DNA from: Roseomonas sp.
GTDB taxonomy: Bacteria > Pseudomonadota > Alphaproteobacteria > Acetobacterales > Acetobacteraceae
Direction: 5' to 3'
DNA: 64,000 nt
Assembly: GCA_020249435.1 (NCBI GenBank)
Contig: JADCFQ010000014.1
Coordinates: 48,020-112,019 of the forward strand
The position numbers and the translations under genes are program-made. A model generated the notes under the pieces. That model had not been told where the DNA came from, searched no databases, and saw only the letters and a program-made list of their open reading frames with translations. Positions 43,320-51,862 of the stretch are shown one piece after another. The first letter of the stretch is position 1. Every line of letters begins with the position of its first letter.

Positions 43320-44933
43320 ATGCCAGAATATGACTACATCATCATCGGCGCCGGTTCGGCGGGCGCGGTGGTGGCCAATCGCCTTTCGGCTGATCCGCGC
43401 AACAAGGTGCTGCTGCTGGAAGCCGGCCCTGCCAGCTATCGCTGGACGCGCATTCCCGTGGGCTATGCGCGCATGATCAATAACCCTGCGGTGAATTGGC
43501 TCTATACATCGGAACCGGAAGCCACCACGAATGGCCGGCGCCTACCCGTGCCGCGCGGGCGCATTCTAGGCGGGTCGAGTGCGATCAATGGCCTCGCTTT
43601 CGTACGTGGCCAGGCGCAGGATTTCGATACTTGGGCGCAAATGGGCAATCGCGGCTGGAGCTATGCCGATGTGCTGCCCTTCTTAAAGCGGATCGAGACC
43701 TATCAGGGAGATGGCGACGCCACCTATCGCGGCAAGGATGGGCCTTTACGTGTGACGAATCCTGAACCTCGGGAAGAGATATTCCAGGCGCTGATCAACG
43801 CCGCTGGTGAGGTCGGCATTCGCCACAACCCCGATTACAATGGGGCGCGCCAGGATGGCATTGCCATGAGCCAGGCGAGCATCTCTGGCGGGCGGCGCAT
43901 GAGCACGGCTGCCTGCTACCTGGACCCGATCCGGGGCCGCGCCAATCTGCATATCGAAACCGAGGCGCTGGCGGAGAAACTGCTATTCCAAGGCAGGCGC
44001 TGCATTGGCGTGCGCTATCGGAAGGGTGATCAGGCGCCGGAGGCGCGCGCCGGGCGAGAGATCATCATCAGCGGCGGCGCAATCAATTCGCCGCAATTGC
44101 TGGAATTGTCAGGGATTGGTCAGCCGGAACGCCTGCAGGCGCTGGGTATTGAAACACTGCATGCGCTGCCCGGCGTTGGGGAGAATCTGCGCGACCATTA
44201 CGCGCCGCGCACACGCTGGGCGGTGGGTGCCAAGGGCTATACGCTGAATGATCGCGGGCGCGGGCTCGGTTTGGTGGAACAGGCCTTGCGCTATGCGCTG
44301 ACCGGCAAGGGCATGTTGGGTTCGGTCGCGGCGCCCATTCGCGCTTTTGTCTTTTCGCGTGAAGGCTTGGAAGCGCCTGATCTTTTGCTCGGTTGGGTGC
44401 CGGCCTTCACTGAACCGGGGCGGAATGGGCCGCGCATTGCCGCGCAATCCGGCATGACCTGCTACGCCCACGTCATGCGCCCGGAAAGCAAGGGGCATAT
44501 CCATATCACCTCGGCCGATCCGAAGGCGCCGCCGGCGATCCATTTCAATTTCCTCTCGGCACCTGTGGATGCGGCGCTGACGGTGCGCGCGATCCAAATC
44601 GCACGGTCCATCATGTATGCGCCCGCCATGGCGCCGCTGCGGCTGACGGAGGTTGCCCCTGGTCCGGTGCGGCAAAGCGATGCGGACATCATCGAATGGG
44701 TGAAGCAGGTGGGTGAGACCACCTATCATCCTGTTGGCACCTGTAAAATGGGGCAGGACCCTATGGCGGTGGTGGATGCAGGGCTTCGCGTGCATGGCAT
44801 TGCCGGGTTGCGCGTGGCGGATGCTTCCATCATGCCGGCGCTGACTTCCGGCAATACCAATGTGCCCTGCATCATGATTGGCGAGAAAGCCGCAGATATG
44901 GTGCTGAACGATGCAAAGGCCATGGCAGCATGA
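43320..44933 (+). CDS. GMC family FAD oxidoreductase (choline dehydrogenase-like)
   Basis: A 537-residue flavoenzyme. The FAD-binding DYIIIGAGSAGAVVANRLSA opens the protein. The GMC signatures PRGRILGGSSAINGLAFVRG and ISGGAINSPQLLELSGIG follow. The catalytic His lies in TTYHPVGTCKMGQDPMAVVD, and ADASIMPALTSGNTNVPCIM ends the FAD domain. It oxidises an alcohol to an aldehyde. AAAAAGGGG provides the ribosome site. Its stop codon overlaps a 34-codon ORF (ATGA) that precedes the HdrC-like gene. Confidence 0.92.
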   Translation: MPEYDYIIIGAGSAGAVVANRLSADPRNKVLLLEAGPASYRWTRIPVGYARMINNPAVNWLYTSEPEATTNGRRLPVPRGRILGGSSAINGLAFVRGQAQDFDTWAQMGNRGWSYADVLPFLKRIETYQGDGDATYRGKDGPLRVTNPEPREEIFQALINAAGEVGIRHNPDYNGARQDGIAMSQASISGGRRMSTAACYLDPIRGRANLHIETEALAEKLLFQGRRCIGVRYRKGDQAPEARAGREIIISGGAINSPQLLELSGIGQPERLQALGIETLHALPGVGENLRDHYAPRTRWAVGAKGYTLNDRGRGLGLVEQALRYALTGKGMLGSVAAPIRAFVFSREGLEAPDLLLGWVPAFTEPGRNGPRIAAQSGMTCYAHVMRPESKGHIHITSADPKAPPAIHFNFLSAPVDAALTVRAIQIARSIMYAPAMAPLRLTEVAPGPVRQSDADIIEWVKQVGETTYHPVGTCKMGQDPMAVVDAGLRVHGIAGLRVADASIMPALTSGNTNVPCIMIGEKAADMVLNDAKAMAA

Positions 44934-45034
44934 GATTGAATGAGGCAATCGCGGCGCGAAAGCCGCGGGTCCGCGTAGCGGCGATTGCTGCCGACCCGCA
45001 AGGCATCACGCGCGATGCCTATGGGCGTCATTAA
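44930..45034 (+). CDS. 34-codon ORF coupled to the GMC gene (leader peptide or frameshifted 5' end)
   Basis: ATG 44930 overlaps the stop of the GMC gene (ATGA). The frame reads MRLNEAIAARKPRVRVAAIA, then ADPQGITRDAYGRH and TAA. It looks like real protein. The reading frame of the next gene is open upstream of its likely start (VIKSVWPPDATAEPKHD). A one-base change near 45025 would therefore join the two. Alternatives are a translated leader or a chance ORF in a structured spacer. Not resolved. Confidence 0.35.
   Translation: MRLNEAIAARKPRVRVAAIAADPQGITRDAYGRH
44945..45020. repeat. Two hairpin-forming inverted repeats before the HdrC-like gene
   Basis: First element: 8-bp arms GCAATCGC (44945-44952) and GCGATTGC (44981-44988), with the smaller CGCGGC/GCCGCG hairpin inside. 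Second: AGGCATC (45001-45007) and GATGCCT (45014-45020) with a 6-nt loop. No T-run follows, so they are not typical terminators. They may stabilise or regulate the downstream mRNA. Confidence 0.45.
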
Positions 45035-45098
45035 GTCGGTATGGCCGCCCGATGCCACTGCGGAGCCAAAGCATGATCGAAGACGGGGACAACCACGC

Positions 45099-45506
45099 AT
45101 GAGCCTCGCTGCTCGTATTGCGACAGAAGGTGCCCGCATGGCGGAAGCCTGCACCGCCTGCGGCGCTTGCGTGCAAGCCTGCCCAATGACGAGCTTTGCA
45201 ACTGGTATTGCGGAGGCCGATCCGACCGAGGTAGCAGCCGGCATGCGTGCGCTGCTGCGTGGTGCGGAAGCATCGCGCGTTTCACTTGCCTGGATTGGTG
45301 CCTGCACGCGAAGTGCCGCCTGCAACAGCGCCTGCCCCGAAAAGCTGGATGTCGCCTTGATGATGCGCTTTGCCAGTATGCGTGCACGCGGCGCCTTGGA
45401 TGGCGTGCCGCTGCTACCGGTGAAAACCGATAGCGGCTGGTCCGCCCGCGTGAAGGGCTTTGCGCGGCTTGGCCTGACAGAACAGGAGCAAGCGGAATGG
45501 CTGTAA
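45099..45506 (+). CDS. HdrC-like 4Fe-4S ferredoxin-type protein
   Basis: A 135-residue electron carrier. The first cluster motif is CTACGACVQACP, complete. The second is CTRSAACNSACP, in which the usual second Cys is Ser (CxxSxxCxxxCP), so this cluster may be 3Fe or have a Ser or external ligand. HdrC-type proteins pass electrons to HdrB-like partners, and the next gene is exactly that, overlapping by 10 nt. I chose ATG 45099, with GGGGA 9 nt upstream, because the domain starts soon after. The frame remains open further upstream. Confidence 0.8.
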   Translation: MSLAARIATEGARMAEACTACGACVQACPMTSFATGIAEADPTEVAAGMRALLRGAEASRVSLAWIGACTRSAACNSACPEKLDVALMMRFASMRARGALDGVPLLPVKTDSGWSARVKGFARLGLTEQEQAEWL

Positions 45507-46354
45507 CGCATCACCCCTTGCCGGCGGAGCGTGCGGTATTCTGGTATGGCTGCAATCTGCTGCGCCATGGCGACATCTTGCGCCTGACGGCACGCTTCCT
45601 GGAAGCCGTTGGCGTGGATGCGGCACCACGCGGTGGGCCTTCGCATTGCTGCGGTTCTACAACAGAACATAATGCGCGCATCACGGAAGGCATGGGCCGG
45701 CGCACCGTTGCCGCGTTTAATGCAACGGGGCGGGATAAGGTGATCACCTGGTGCCCTTCCTGCCATATGAACATGGAAGATGTGATGGCGCCGGAAACGC
45801 CAGCACAATTCAGCACGACGCATGTCACGGAAGTGCTGTGGGAACGTCGCGCTGCCTTGCAGAAATTGCTGGTGCACCCTTTGCCGCTGCGCGTTTTGCT
45901 GCATCGGCATGTCGGGTTTCAGCCGCGTGTTGCGGTGAATGATCTCGTCTCAAACCTGCTGCGCCTGATCCCTGGTCTGGAGTTGGTGGAGGATGAGGAA
46001 GCACTGCCTGGCCATATGTGTTCCGCCTTGGCCAGCGTACCCGGCGCATTGGCCGCAGCGCATGAGGCGAATCTGGCCGCCATGGCGCGGCATGGGGCGG
46101 ATACGCTTTGCACCATTTTCCATTCCTGCCATCGCGAAGCTGTCGCCTTGGAACGTGGCCGCACCATTACCGTAATGAATTGGGTGCATCTGCTGGCGCG
46201 ATCTGCCAGTTGGGCGTTTCGTGATGAATACAAGCATCTGCGGAATGCGGATGACCCGCGCGCTGCCTTGGATGATGGCGCATTGGAGCGGGTCGGCGCT
46301 GATGTCTTCACGCAATTGCTGGAACCGGAATTGCGCCGCAAGCCGGTGGTGTGA
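45497..46354 (+). CDS. HdrB-like CCG-domain Fe-S protein
   Basis: A 285-residue protein with two cysteine-rich half-modules. The first has FWYGCNLLRHGDI, SHCCGSTTEHN and TWCPSCHMNM. The second has GHMCSA and FHSCHREAVAL and is degenerate. This is the CCG family found in HdrB, GlpC, GlcF and LldE, which binds unusual Fe-S clusters and shuttles electrons in oxidation of 2-hydroxyacids or thiol disulphides. It overlaps the HdrC-like gene. Together they could accept electrons from the FMN or GMC enzyme upstream (inference). Confidence 0.82.
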   Translation: MAVTHHPLPAERAVFWYGCNLLRHGDILRLTARFLEAVGVDAAPRGGPSHCCGSTTEHNARITEGMGRRTVAAFNATGRDKVITWCPSCHMNMEDVMAPETPAQFSTTHVTEVLWERRAALQKLLVHPLPLRVLLHRHVGFQPRVAVNDLVSNLLRLIPGLELVEDEEALPGHMCSALASVPGALAAAHEANLAAMARHGADTLCTIFHSCHREAVALERGRTITVMNWVHLLARSASWAFRDEYKHLRNADDPRAALDDGALERVGADVFTQLLEPELRRKPVV

Positions 46355-46359
46355 AGGTT

Positions 46360-47157
46360 TTAGCTTTTCAGCGCTGCCTGTAACCCAGCCGTCCATTGCG
46401 AAGCGGCGGCACTCAAGAACCCGATATCCGTCTGCGTCGTCAAAAACCGCACACCGCGTTTGATGGAAGCCGCCTGGCGCGGTACATCGCGATTGCCGCC
46501 GCAGCCAGCAAAGCCACCATGCGGCGCGGTCGCGGCAATGGCGCGGTCCATGGCTTCCACCACAATCGGATCATCGAATTGCCCTGCCTTGCCGAGTGAG
46601 ACGAGCAAATCATTCGCACCGATATGCACCACATCCACGCCCGGCACGGCGGCGATGGCTTCCAGATTAGCAAGCCCTTCCGCCGTTTCCACCATGCAGA
46701 CCACAAGGGTATGCGCTTCCAAGGCGGCAGTCGCCTTCGCGAACGGCATGGCGCGATAATCGAAATGCACATAGCCACCGGCGACGGATCGCCGCCCAAT
46801 CGGTGGAAACCGGCAGCGATCCACGGCATGTTTCGCCTGTTCCGGTGTATTCACATCAGGAAAGACAATGCCGGTGATACCGTTATCCAGCAGCACCGGC
46901 ACATCCGGATCATCAATGCTGCGCACGCGCACCAAGGGGGCGATGCCAATGGCAAGCGCGGTTTGCGCAATGGCGAAAATGCTTTCCAGATTGAAGATGG
47001 CGTGCTGCACATCAATGAATAGGAAATCATGGCCCGTGCTGCGTGCCAGCCGCGCGGCATCGGGGCTACGGATCATGCGCAACGATAGCCCAAGCACCGC
47101 CCGGCCCGCCTGCATCTTGGCCTTGAGGGGATGAAGCGCGGTTTGTGATTCTTCCAT
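46360..47157 (-). CDS. HpcH/HpaI aldolase family protein
   Basis: A 265-residue class II aldolase-like enzyme. HDFLFIDVQHAIFNLES, VLLDNGITGIVFPDVNTPEQ, VVCMVETAEGLANLEAI and VDVVHIGANDLLVSLGK match 2-keto-3-deoxy-glucarate/4-hydroxy-2-oxo-acid aldolases, with Glu and Asp metal ligands in ETAEG and FPDV. It cleaves 2-oxo acids to pyruvate plus an aldehyde. ATG 47157 starts just before the conserved part. It is convergent with the HdrB-like gene, 5 nt apart. It may complete the oxidation cluster, but it lies on the opposite strand. Confidence 0.85.
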   Translation of the reverse strand: MEESQTALHPLKAKMQAGRAVLGLSLRMIRSPDAARLARSTGHDFLFIDVQHAIFNLESIFAIAQTALAIGIAPLVRVRSIDDPDVPVLLDNGITGIVFPDVNTPEQAKHAVDRCRFPPIGRRSVAGGYVHFDYRAMPFAKATAALEAHTLVVCMVETAEGLANLEAIAAVPGVDVVHIGANDLLVSLGKAGQFDDPIVVEAMDRAIAATAPHGGFAGCGGNRDVPRQAASIKRGVRFLTTQTDIGFLSAAASQWTAGLQAALKS

Positions 47158-47230
47158 GACGCTGCTGCCTTTTGCATGTTCTTGCGATAGTATCACGCGC
47201 ATCAGGTCTGGCTATGGGTGGGGCGCGTGC

Positions 47231-47782
47231 ATGTTGATTGCGGTGGTGGGGCCTTCCGGCGCGGGCAAGGATACGCTGATGGCCGGCGCGCGTGCTGCCT
47301 TGACACGGGACGCCCGCTTTCGCTTTGCGCGCCGCGCCATCACGCGCCCTGCTGAGGCCGGCGGTGAGGATCATGAGGCTTTGACCGAAGCTGCTTTCAT
47401 TACGCGCTGTGATGCTGGTGGCTTCGCGCTGCATTGGCAAGCGCATGGGCTGCTTTACGGTATTCCGCGTGATATTGAAGCGGATATGGCGTCGCGTCGC
47501 GTGGTGATTGCCAATCTCTCCCGCGCCGTGCTGCCGGAAGCCAATACGCGCTATGCTTTGCGCGTGCTGAACATCACCGCCCCGATCGAGGTTCTGGCCG
47601 CGCGCCTTGCCGCGCGTGGCCGCGAAAGCGCTGCCGATATCGCCGCGCGGCTGGCGCGAGAGGTAGCACTACCCGATGGGCTGGATATTGAACGCGTGAT
47701 GAATGATGCGGATGTGGCGGAAGGTGTGGCGCGCGTATTGGCCGCGCTCAACCGCGCAGCGTCAGACGCTCAAGGATTGTGA
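47231..47782 (+). CDS. phnN: Ribose 1,5-bisphosphate phosphokinase
   Basis: A 183-residue P-loop kinase starting MLIAVVGPSGAGKDTLM (Walker A GPSGAGKD, the PhnN form). FARRAITRPAEAGGEDHEAL and HWQAHGLLYGIP are the conserved guanylate-kinase-like regions of PhnN. It makes 5-phosphoribosyl diphosphate from ribose 1,5-bisphosphate, the last step of the C-P lyase pathway. ATG 47231 is preferred over 47156, which lies upstream of any homology. It is transcribed against the phn operon, and its 3' end overlaps the DUF1045 gene by 35 nt. Confidence 0.9.
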   Translation: MLIAVVGPSGAGKDTLMAGARAALTRDARFRFARRAITRPAEAGGEDHEALTEAAFITRCDAGGFALHWQAHGLLYGIPRDIEADMASRRVVIANLSRAVLPEANTRYALRVLNITAPIEVLAARLAARGRESAADIAARLAREVALPDGLDIERVMNDADVAEGVARVLAALNRAASDAQGL

Positions 47783-48428
47783 AGGGCGCGCCCGGTGCGG
47801 CTTGGGCGAAAACACAGATATCTGAGATGGTGCGGCTTAGGGCCGGTGCATTGCCCAAGGCTTCCGTGACCTCTGGCAGGATAATGGTTTTCTCGGCGGC
47901 CGTCAGGCGCCGCGTCAGCGTCATGTGAAAGCGCCATTCGGCAAAGACGTAAGGATAGCCCCAGTCGTGCAGGTATTCGCGTTGACGCGGGCTGAGCTTT
48001 TCCGGCTTGCGGCGCGCAATCTCAGCCTCGGTGGGCGGCGCGCGATGTGCGTCCAACGCGGTAACAGCGCCATCCGCCAGCACTTGCAGCGGAGCGCAGG
48101 GGAGGGATTCGCGCAGTGCAAGGAAGCCATCAAGATCGGTGATTTGCAGCGGTGGCAGGGAGAAGGGTGCAGTGCGCGCCGCGAAATCCTGCGCGGCTTG
48201 CAGCGCTGAGTGTACATCGCCCCGCACACGAAAGGGCGGCTTCAGTGTCGCATGAAACCCATAGCCGCGCGCATCGGCGGTGATCTCCGCAATATCAACG
48301 CCAGCGACAGGAATTTGGGACAGCGCTTCCCCGGTCGCGGCATCGCGCCCCAGCCAGGCAGATGCACACCCATGCAAGGGATCATCTGTCGCCGGCGCAT
48401 AGTAAAGCGCAATGCGGTAGGGCGTCAC
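47748..48428 (-). CDS. DUF1045 protein (2H phosphoesterase-like) of the phosphonate operon
   Basis: A 226-residue protein starting at GTG 48428, overlapping the phnM stop as GTGA. Two His-x-Thr motifs, GFHATLKPPF and RFHMTLTRRL, are the 2H phosphoesterase (RNA ligase-like) signature. DUF1045 proteins are common at the end of alphaproteobacterial phn operons and may hydrolyse a cyclic ribose phosphate, in place of PhnP (inference). No phnP is in the window. It is the last gene of the operon. Confidence 0.88.
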   Translation of the reverse strand: MTPYRIALYYAPATDDPLHGCASAWLGRDAATGEALSQIPVAGVDIAEITADARGYGFHATLKPPFRVRGDVHSALQAAQDFAARTAPFSLPPLQITDLDGFLALRESLPCAPLQVLADGAVTALDAHRAPPTEAEIARRKPEKLSPRQREYLHDWGYPYVFAEWRFHMTLTRRLTAAEKTIILPEVTEALGNAPALSRTISDICVFAQAAPGAPFTILERLTLRG

Positions 48429-49567
48429 GCAATGCGTTCCCCGGCACGCCAAACCCCGCGCACGAGTGGCATATCGCCAATGCTCCGCACGCGCACCAGA
48501 TCGGCCTTGAGGTTGGGCGCGAGCCGGCCGCGATCAGCCAACCTTGCCATGCGTGCTGGCGCATCCGTCACCATTGCAATCGCTTGCGGCAGGGTGATGC
48601 CGCCCGCCTCAACCGCGCGCCAGGCGGCTTCCAGCATGGAAGCGGGCACGTAGTCTGACGCGAAAGCATGCGCCAAGCCTTCCCGCACCAGATCAGCCGC
48701 CGCGACATTGCCGGAATGGCTACCGCCACGCACGATATTGGGCGCGCCGGCAATCACCTCCACCTTCAACTCCCGTGCGGCACGGGCTGCTTCCATGGTG
48801 ACGGGGAACTCAGAAATCGTGATCCCATCAACCAAGTTGCGCGCCATTTCGGCCGGTGAGTCATCATCATGCGATGCCAATGGCAAATTGCGATGGCGAA
48901 TGCGATCCAAAAGCCAGGTGCGCTGCTTTTCGCGAAGCTCCGCACGTTGCGCCAGCAGGCTGTCAATCCGCGCCTGCACCTGCGCGTCATTCCATTGCGT
49001 CTGGCGCTTGCGCATGGCGGCGTAGCGCAAAAGATCGCGATATTGCCCAACGCCCGGTGAGTGATCCATCAGGCTTACCATCACCACGCGCGGATGATCC
49101 GCCACCGGGTCAAGCGCTGGTGGCATGTCCCGCGCCGGTAATTCGCAGCGCAGATGCAGAAAATGCTCGCCCTTCAGCGCGCCCATATCGGCGAGTTCAT
49201 CCAGATCGCGCACGCCATCCAGAAAGGTCTGGCCGCGTTCCGTATCAAAGCCAAGATCACCCAGGCACAGCGCATCCAGAATGGTGGTCACACCAGCGGC
49301 GACACATTGCGCATCATGCGCGATCATGGCGGAACGCGATGGCCAACGCGCATTGGCGCGCGGCAGCACCTGGCGTTCCAGATTATCGGTATGCACATCA
49401 ACAATGCCGGGGATCAGATGATCACCTTCCAGGTCAAGCGCGCTTGTGGCTTGGCTGCGGCCAGATTGGATATCGGCAATCAGCCCATCGCGCAGCATCA
49501 GCGTGCCATCCAGCACCGCATCGGGTAGAACGAGCTTGGCGTTGGTCAGAATAATCTCTGCGCTCAT
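48425..49567 (-). CDS. phnM: Alpha-D-ribose 1-methylphosphonate 5-triphosphate diphosphatase (first copy)
   Basis: A 380-residue amidohydrolase-fold enzyme. Metal-site motifs are LIPGIVDVHTDNLERQVLP, LVMVSLMDHSP-like (VSLMDHSPGVGQYR), and LASHDDDSPAEM. GAPNIVRGGSHSGNVAAADL is also diagnostic of PhnM. It removes pyrophosphate from ribose 1-phosphonate 5-triphosphate before C-P cleavage. It is within the coupled phnGHIJKLM run, with 4-nt overlaps on both sides. A second phnM lies at 54798 on the other strand. Confidence 0.94.
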   Translation of the reverse strand: MSAEIILTNAKLVLPDAVLDGTLMLRDGLIADIQSGRSQATSALDLEGDHLIPGIVDVHTDNLERQVLPRANARWPSRSAMIAHDAQCVAAGVTTILDALCLGDLGFDTERGQTFLDGVRDLDELADMGALKGEHFLHLRCELPARDMPPALDPVADHPRVVMVSLMDHSPGVGQYRDLLRYAAMRKRQTQWNDAQVQARIDSLLAQRAELREKQRTWLLDRIRHRNLPLASHDDDSPAEMARNLVDGITISEFPVTMEAARAARELKVEVIAGAPNIVRGGSHSGNVAAADLVREGLAHAFASDYVPASMLEAAWRAVEAGGITLPQAIAMVTDAPARMARLADRGRLAPNLKADLVRVRSIGDMPLVRGVWRAGERIA

Positions 49568-50262
49568 GCGGCATCCTGCATGGGTTCAACGGTGAAAACA
49601 CGATCCGCGACGGCTTCACGCACTTCGGTATCATGGAAAATACCAACAATGGCGGTGCCGGCCTGTTTCGCCTCATGGATCAGGCCGATCACGATAGCGC
49701 GATTGGCGGCATCAAGGCTAGCGGTGGGTTCATCGAGCAATAATACCGGATAGCCCGGCCCAAACCCACGTGCGAGGTTCACGCGCTGTTGCTCCCCGCC
49801 TGAGAACGTCGCGGGCGGAAGGCCGTGCAGCCGTTCCGGCAGGTTCAGCCGATCCAGCAGGGCGGAGGCGCGCGATAATGCCGCATCGCGCGCCATGCCA
49901 CGCGCAACCATGGGCTCCGCCACAATATCGCGCGTACTGACGCGTGGAATGACGCGCAGGAATTGCGAGACATAGCCAATACTCTCCCGCCGCGCTTCGA
50001 TCACGGCGCGCGGTTCGGCGCTGGCAAGGTCAAGCTCTGCGCCGCGATGGGTCAGCAAAATCTGCCCCACGCCCGCGCCGTAATTGCCGTAAAGGCAACG
50101 CATGAGGGTGGATTTGCCCGCACCAGATGGTCCGGAAAGCGCCACGCATTCGCCGGCCCGCACAGCAAGATCAACGCCAGCCAGCACAGGAATGCGTGTG
50201 CCACCTTGCAAATGCAGCGTAAAGCGTTTGCCCAAGCCTTCAGTGCGAAGAAGAATGCTCAT
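49564..50262 (-). CDS. phnL: Phosphonate C-P lyase system protein PhnL (ABC-type ATPase)
   Basis: A 232-residue ABC ATPase without membrane partner. Walker A is LSGPSGAGKSTLMRCLYGNY, the signature is FSGGEQQRVNLARGF and Walker B is VLLLDEPTASLD. FLRVIPRVSTRDIVAEP is typical of PhnL. PhnL works with the C-P lyase core in the cytoplasm rather than in transport. It overlaps phnM and phnK by 4 nt each. Confidence 0.94.
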   Translation of the reverse strand: MSILLRTEGLGKRFTLHLQGGTRIPVLAGVDLAVRAGECVALSGPSGAGKSTLMRCLYGNYGAGVGQILLTHRGAELDLASAEPRAVIEARRESIGYVSQFLRVIPRVSTRDIVAEPMVARGMARDAALSRASALLDRLNLPERLHGLPPATFSGGEQQRVNLARGFGPGYPVLLLDEPTASLDAANRAIVIGLIHEAKQAGTAIVGIFHDTEVREAVADRVFTVEPMQDAA

Positions 50263-51014
50263 GCCGCCAGCACCGATGAAACCAGAAGCTGCGTATAGGG
50301 GTGCTGCGGATCATCCAGCACACGATCCGTCAGGCCCTGTTCCACCACCTGCCCGCGCCGCATGACCAATATCCGGTCCGCAAGTAGCCGTGCAGCAGCG
50401 ATATCATGCGTCACGATCAGCACCGAAAGCCCCAATTCGCGCACCAGCGCGCGGATCAAATCCAGGAGTCGCGCCTGCACTGAAACATCCAAGCCGCCGG
50501 TTGGTTCATCCATGAACACCAGCTTCGGGCGCGTAACCAAGGTGCGTGCGATTTGCAGACGCTGCTGCATGCCGCCCGAAAAATGCCGGGGCAGATCATC
50601 AATCCGCGCCGCATCAATTTCCACACGTTGCAGCCAAGCCTTGGCTTCATCGCGGATATTGCCGTAATGCCGCGCACCAAGCGCCATCAGTCTTTCGCCG
50701 ACATTCCCGCCGGCTGAGACACCCATGCGCAGCCCATCGCGCGGGTTCTGGTGCACAAAACCCCAATCGCTCCGCATCAAGCGGCGGCGCTCAGCTTCCG
50801 TCATGCCAAGCACATCGCGGCCCAGGTAATGCACAGCACCTGCATCAGGTGCCATTTGGCCAGCCAGCACGCGCAATAGCGTTGTCTTGCCCGAACCGCT
50901 TTCACCGACAATCGCGACGACTTCACCGGCGGTGACATCAAGCGCCACATCATCCAAAGCTGCGATTGTGCCGAACTTCAGATCAAGCCCTTTGGCTTCA
51001 AGCAATAAGGTCAT
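50259..51014 (-). CDS. phnK: Phosphonate C-P lyase system protein PhnK (ABC-type ATPase)
   Basis: A 251-residue ATPase that binds the PhnGHIJ core through PhnJ. Walker A is VGESGSGKTTLLRVLAG. WGFVHQNPRDGLRM is the PhnK-specific Q-loop region. The signature is FSGGMQQRLQIART and Walker B is LVFMDEPTGGLDVS. There is 4-nt overlap with phnJ and phnL. Confidence 0.94.
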   Translation of the reverse strand: MTLLLEAKGLDLKFGTIAALDDVALDVTAGEVVAIVGESGSGKTTLLRVLAGQMAPDAGAVHYLGRDVLGMTEAERRRLMRSDWGFVHQNPRDGLRMGVSAGGNVGERLMALGARHYGNIRDEAKAWLQRVEIDAARIDDLPRHFSGGMQQRLQIARTLVTRPKLVFMDEPTGGLDVSVQARLLDLIRALVRELGLSVLIVTHDIAAARLLADRILVMRRGQVVEQGLTDRVLDDPQHPYTQLLVSSVLAA

Positions 51015-51862
51015 TCCGCAGCCGCCTTTGGCGCTTGCTGCCGTTCCTGGCAGTAATCCGTATCGGAACAGATGAAGGCGCGCCCGCCCGCATCATCCGT
51101 CACCAGCTCATCCAAATAACTGGTCTTGCTGCCACAAATCGCACAAGCATGTGGTGCGCGAATGGGGCGGAAGGGGTGATCCTCAAAATCAAGGCTACGC
51201 ACGGGCGTGTAGGGTGGCACCGCATAGATACGCTTTTCACGCCCCGCGCCGAAAAGCTGCAAGGCGGCCATTTGGTGCATCTTGGGATTGTCAAAGGCCG
51301 GGATCGGCGATGGCGACATCAAATAGCGTTCATTCACCATCACCGGATAATCATAGGCTTTCGCGATATGGCCGAGCCGCGCGATATCCTCATAAAGCCT
51401 GACATGCATCAGGCCGTAATCTGACAGCGAATGCAGCCGCCGCGTTTCCGCCCGGCGCGGTTCCAGCTTGAATAGCGGTTCTGGCTGCGGCACCTGATAG
51501 ACCAGGATCTGATTTTCGGTCAGCGGTTTTTCCGGAATGCGGTGGCGCGTCTGGATGATGGTGGCCTCACCCGTCGCTTCCGTCGTCGCTATGCCGGCAA
51601 CACGCGTGAAGAAGCGACGGATCGAAACCGCATTGGTCGTATCATCGGCGCCCTGGTCAATCACTTTCAACACATCTTGCGGCCCGAGGATCGAGGCCGT
51701 TACCTGAATGCCGCCCGTGCCCCACCCATAAGGTAGAGGCATTTCCCGCGCACCAAAGGGAATCTGATGGCCGGGAATCGCCACCGCCTTCAGGATGGCG
51801 CGGCGGATCATGCGCTTGGTAGTCTCATCCAGATAGGCGAAATTATAGCCGGCTTCGGTCAT
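51011..51862 (-). CDS. phnJ: Alpha-D-ribose 1-methylphosphonate 5-phosphate C-P lyase
   Basis: A 283-residue radical SAM catalytic subunit that cleaves the C-P bond. The four functional cysteines are C240 and C243 (HACAICGSKTS), C265 and C271 (FICSDTDYC), each one less than the E. coli numbers. The glycyl-radical residue corresponds to G31 in AIPGHQIPFGAREMP. YGWGTGGIQVTASILG is also conserved. All catalytic residues are present, so the enzyme should be active. It overlaps phnI and phnK by 4 nt. Confidence 0.97.
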   Translation of the reverse strand: MTEAGYNFAYLDETTKRMIRRAILKAVAIPGHQIPFGAREMPLPYGWGTGGIQVTASILGPQDVLKVIDQGADDTTNAVSIRRFFTRVAGIATTEATGEATIIQTRHRIPEKPLTENQILVYQVPQPEPLFKLEPRRAETRRLHSLSDYGLMHVRLYEDIARLGHIAKAYDYPVMVNERYLMSPSPIPAFDNPKMHQMAALQLFGAGREKRIYAVPPYTPVRSLDFEDHPFRPIRAPHACAICGSKTSYLDELVTDDAGGRAFICSDTDYCQERQQAPKAAAE

